From an uncultured Eubacteriales bacterium (GTDB lineage: Bacteria; Bacillota; Clostridia; Oscillospirales; Oscillospiraceae): a stretch of 64,000 bases of DNA. The stretch is taken from assembly GCA_900544295.1 (NCBI GenBank), contig UQUO01000010.1, forward strand, positions 10,364 through 74,363, in the 5' to 3' direction. The first letter of the stretch is position 1, and each line of letters opens with the position of its first letter. The notes beneath the pieces were generated by a model. That model did not search any database. It was not told the origin of the DNA and was given only the letters and a program-made list of their open reading frames with translations. Shown in pieces: positions 63,750-64,000 of the stretch. The position numbers and the translations under genes are program-made.

Positions 63750-63980
63750 GTCCGTCGTAGGGCGGGGTTCCGCCCCCGCCCGGCGCGAGTCTCCGCCGCT
63801 CACGTCGCCGCAGCCGCCCTGTAGGGGACGGCGTCCCCGACGTCCCGCCGTCACGGTTTTTGCCGGTGTCACCACGTTGCGCCAACCCCTGCCCAGGCGT
63901 GGGATAATATCGCAGTAAATCCGGCGGCACGCGGCCCGTTTCCCACCCGCCGTAGGGGTCGGCGTCCTCGACGACCCTTT
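63750..63980. repeat. REP-like intergenic palindromic repeats
   Basis: Three related palindromic units lie in the 279 bp after the permease gene: near 63755-63782 (CGTAGGGCGGGG ... CCCGCCCG), 63820-63848 (TGTAGGGGACGGCG ... GTCCCG) and 63950-63977 (CGTAGGGGTCGGCG ... ACGACCC). The shared pattern is GTAGGG followed by a GC-rich hairpin. No gene is seen here. Confidence 0.65.
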
Positions 63981-64000
63981 CCTTCGTCCACCGCCAGCCC

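Overview
The window reads as a GC-rich (roughly 60-65% by eye) chromosomal segment of an anaerobic Clostridia-type Firmicute, plausibly Oscillospirales. The basis is the order rimP-nusA-ylxR-ylxQ-infB-rbfA-nrnA-truB-ribF, strong AGGAGG ribosome binding sites, sigma-A promoters, a SpoVB-like flippase, an Etf-linked hydroxyacid dehydrogenase and a TRAP transporter. No species is assigned.

Layout. 1-2.9 kb (minus): a truncated secreted lipoprotein gene, tRNA-Leu(GAG) and a GT-C-like membrane protein. 3.1-10.6 kb (plus): rpoB-rpoC with their own promoter and terminator. 10.8-19.0 kb (plus): the rimP-nusA-infB-ribF operon with a promoter and a leader attenuator. 19.1-21.1 kb (plus): a condensation-fold acyltransferase and its membrane partner, followed by a 260-bp island of perfect hairpins.

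21.3-46.4 kb (minus) is the striking part: a self-contained sigma-54 catabolic island. It encodes RpoN itself, a PrpR_N-type enhancer-binding regulator, and at least three good -24/-12 promoters. Downstream of these lie (i) a split transketolase, a fumarate-reductase-like flavoprotein, a UxaA-like dehydratase, a GlcD-type dehydrogenase, EtfB, EtfA and LarA; (ii) an acetate-kinase-like enzyme, an aldehyde dehydrogenase, a TRAP transporter (DctQMP), a TIM-barrel isomerase, a rhamnose-mutarotase-like protein and a VOC protein; (iii) FdrA and a DUF1116 protein. A DUF2877 protein is translationally coupled to the regulator. FdrA, DUF1116 and DUF2877 are homologues of E. coli AllF, AllG and AllH (oxamate carbamoyltransferase). 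Here they accompany an acetate-kinase-family enzyme with altered active-site residues. My inference is import of a carboxylated, sugar-derived substrate, C2 transfer, aldehyde oxidation, dehydration and reduction, 2-hydroxyacid oxidation and substrate-level phosphorylation. The substrate is unknown.

46.4-54.5 kb (minus): a zinc-ribbon membrane protein, molybdate transport (modABC) with a molybdopterin-binding protein, folate C1 enzymes (fchA, folD), an acyltransferase-3 and an O-antigen-ligase-like polymerase. The polymerase and tatD (plus) share a divergent promoter region. 55.4-60.4 kb (minus): SpoVB-like flippase, recG, mpg and apbE. 60.5-64 kb: tRNA-Arg(CCG), a small conserved protein, a class II aldolase, and a YtrA-type regulator with an ABC transporter, ending in REP-like repeats.
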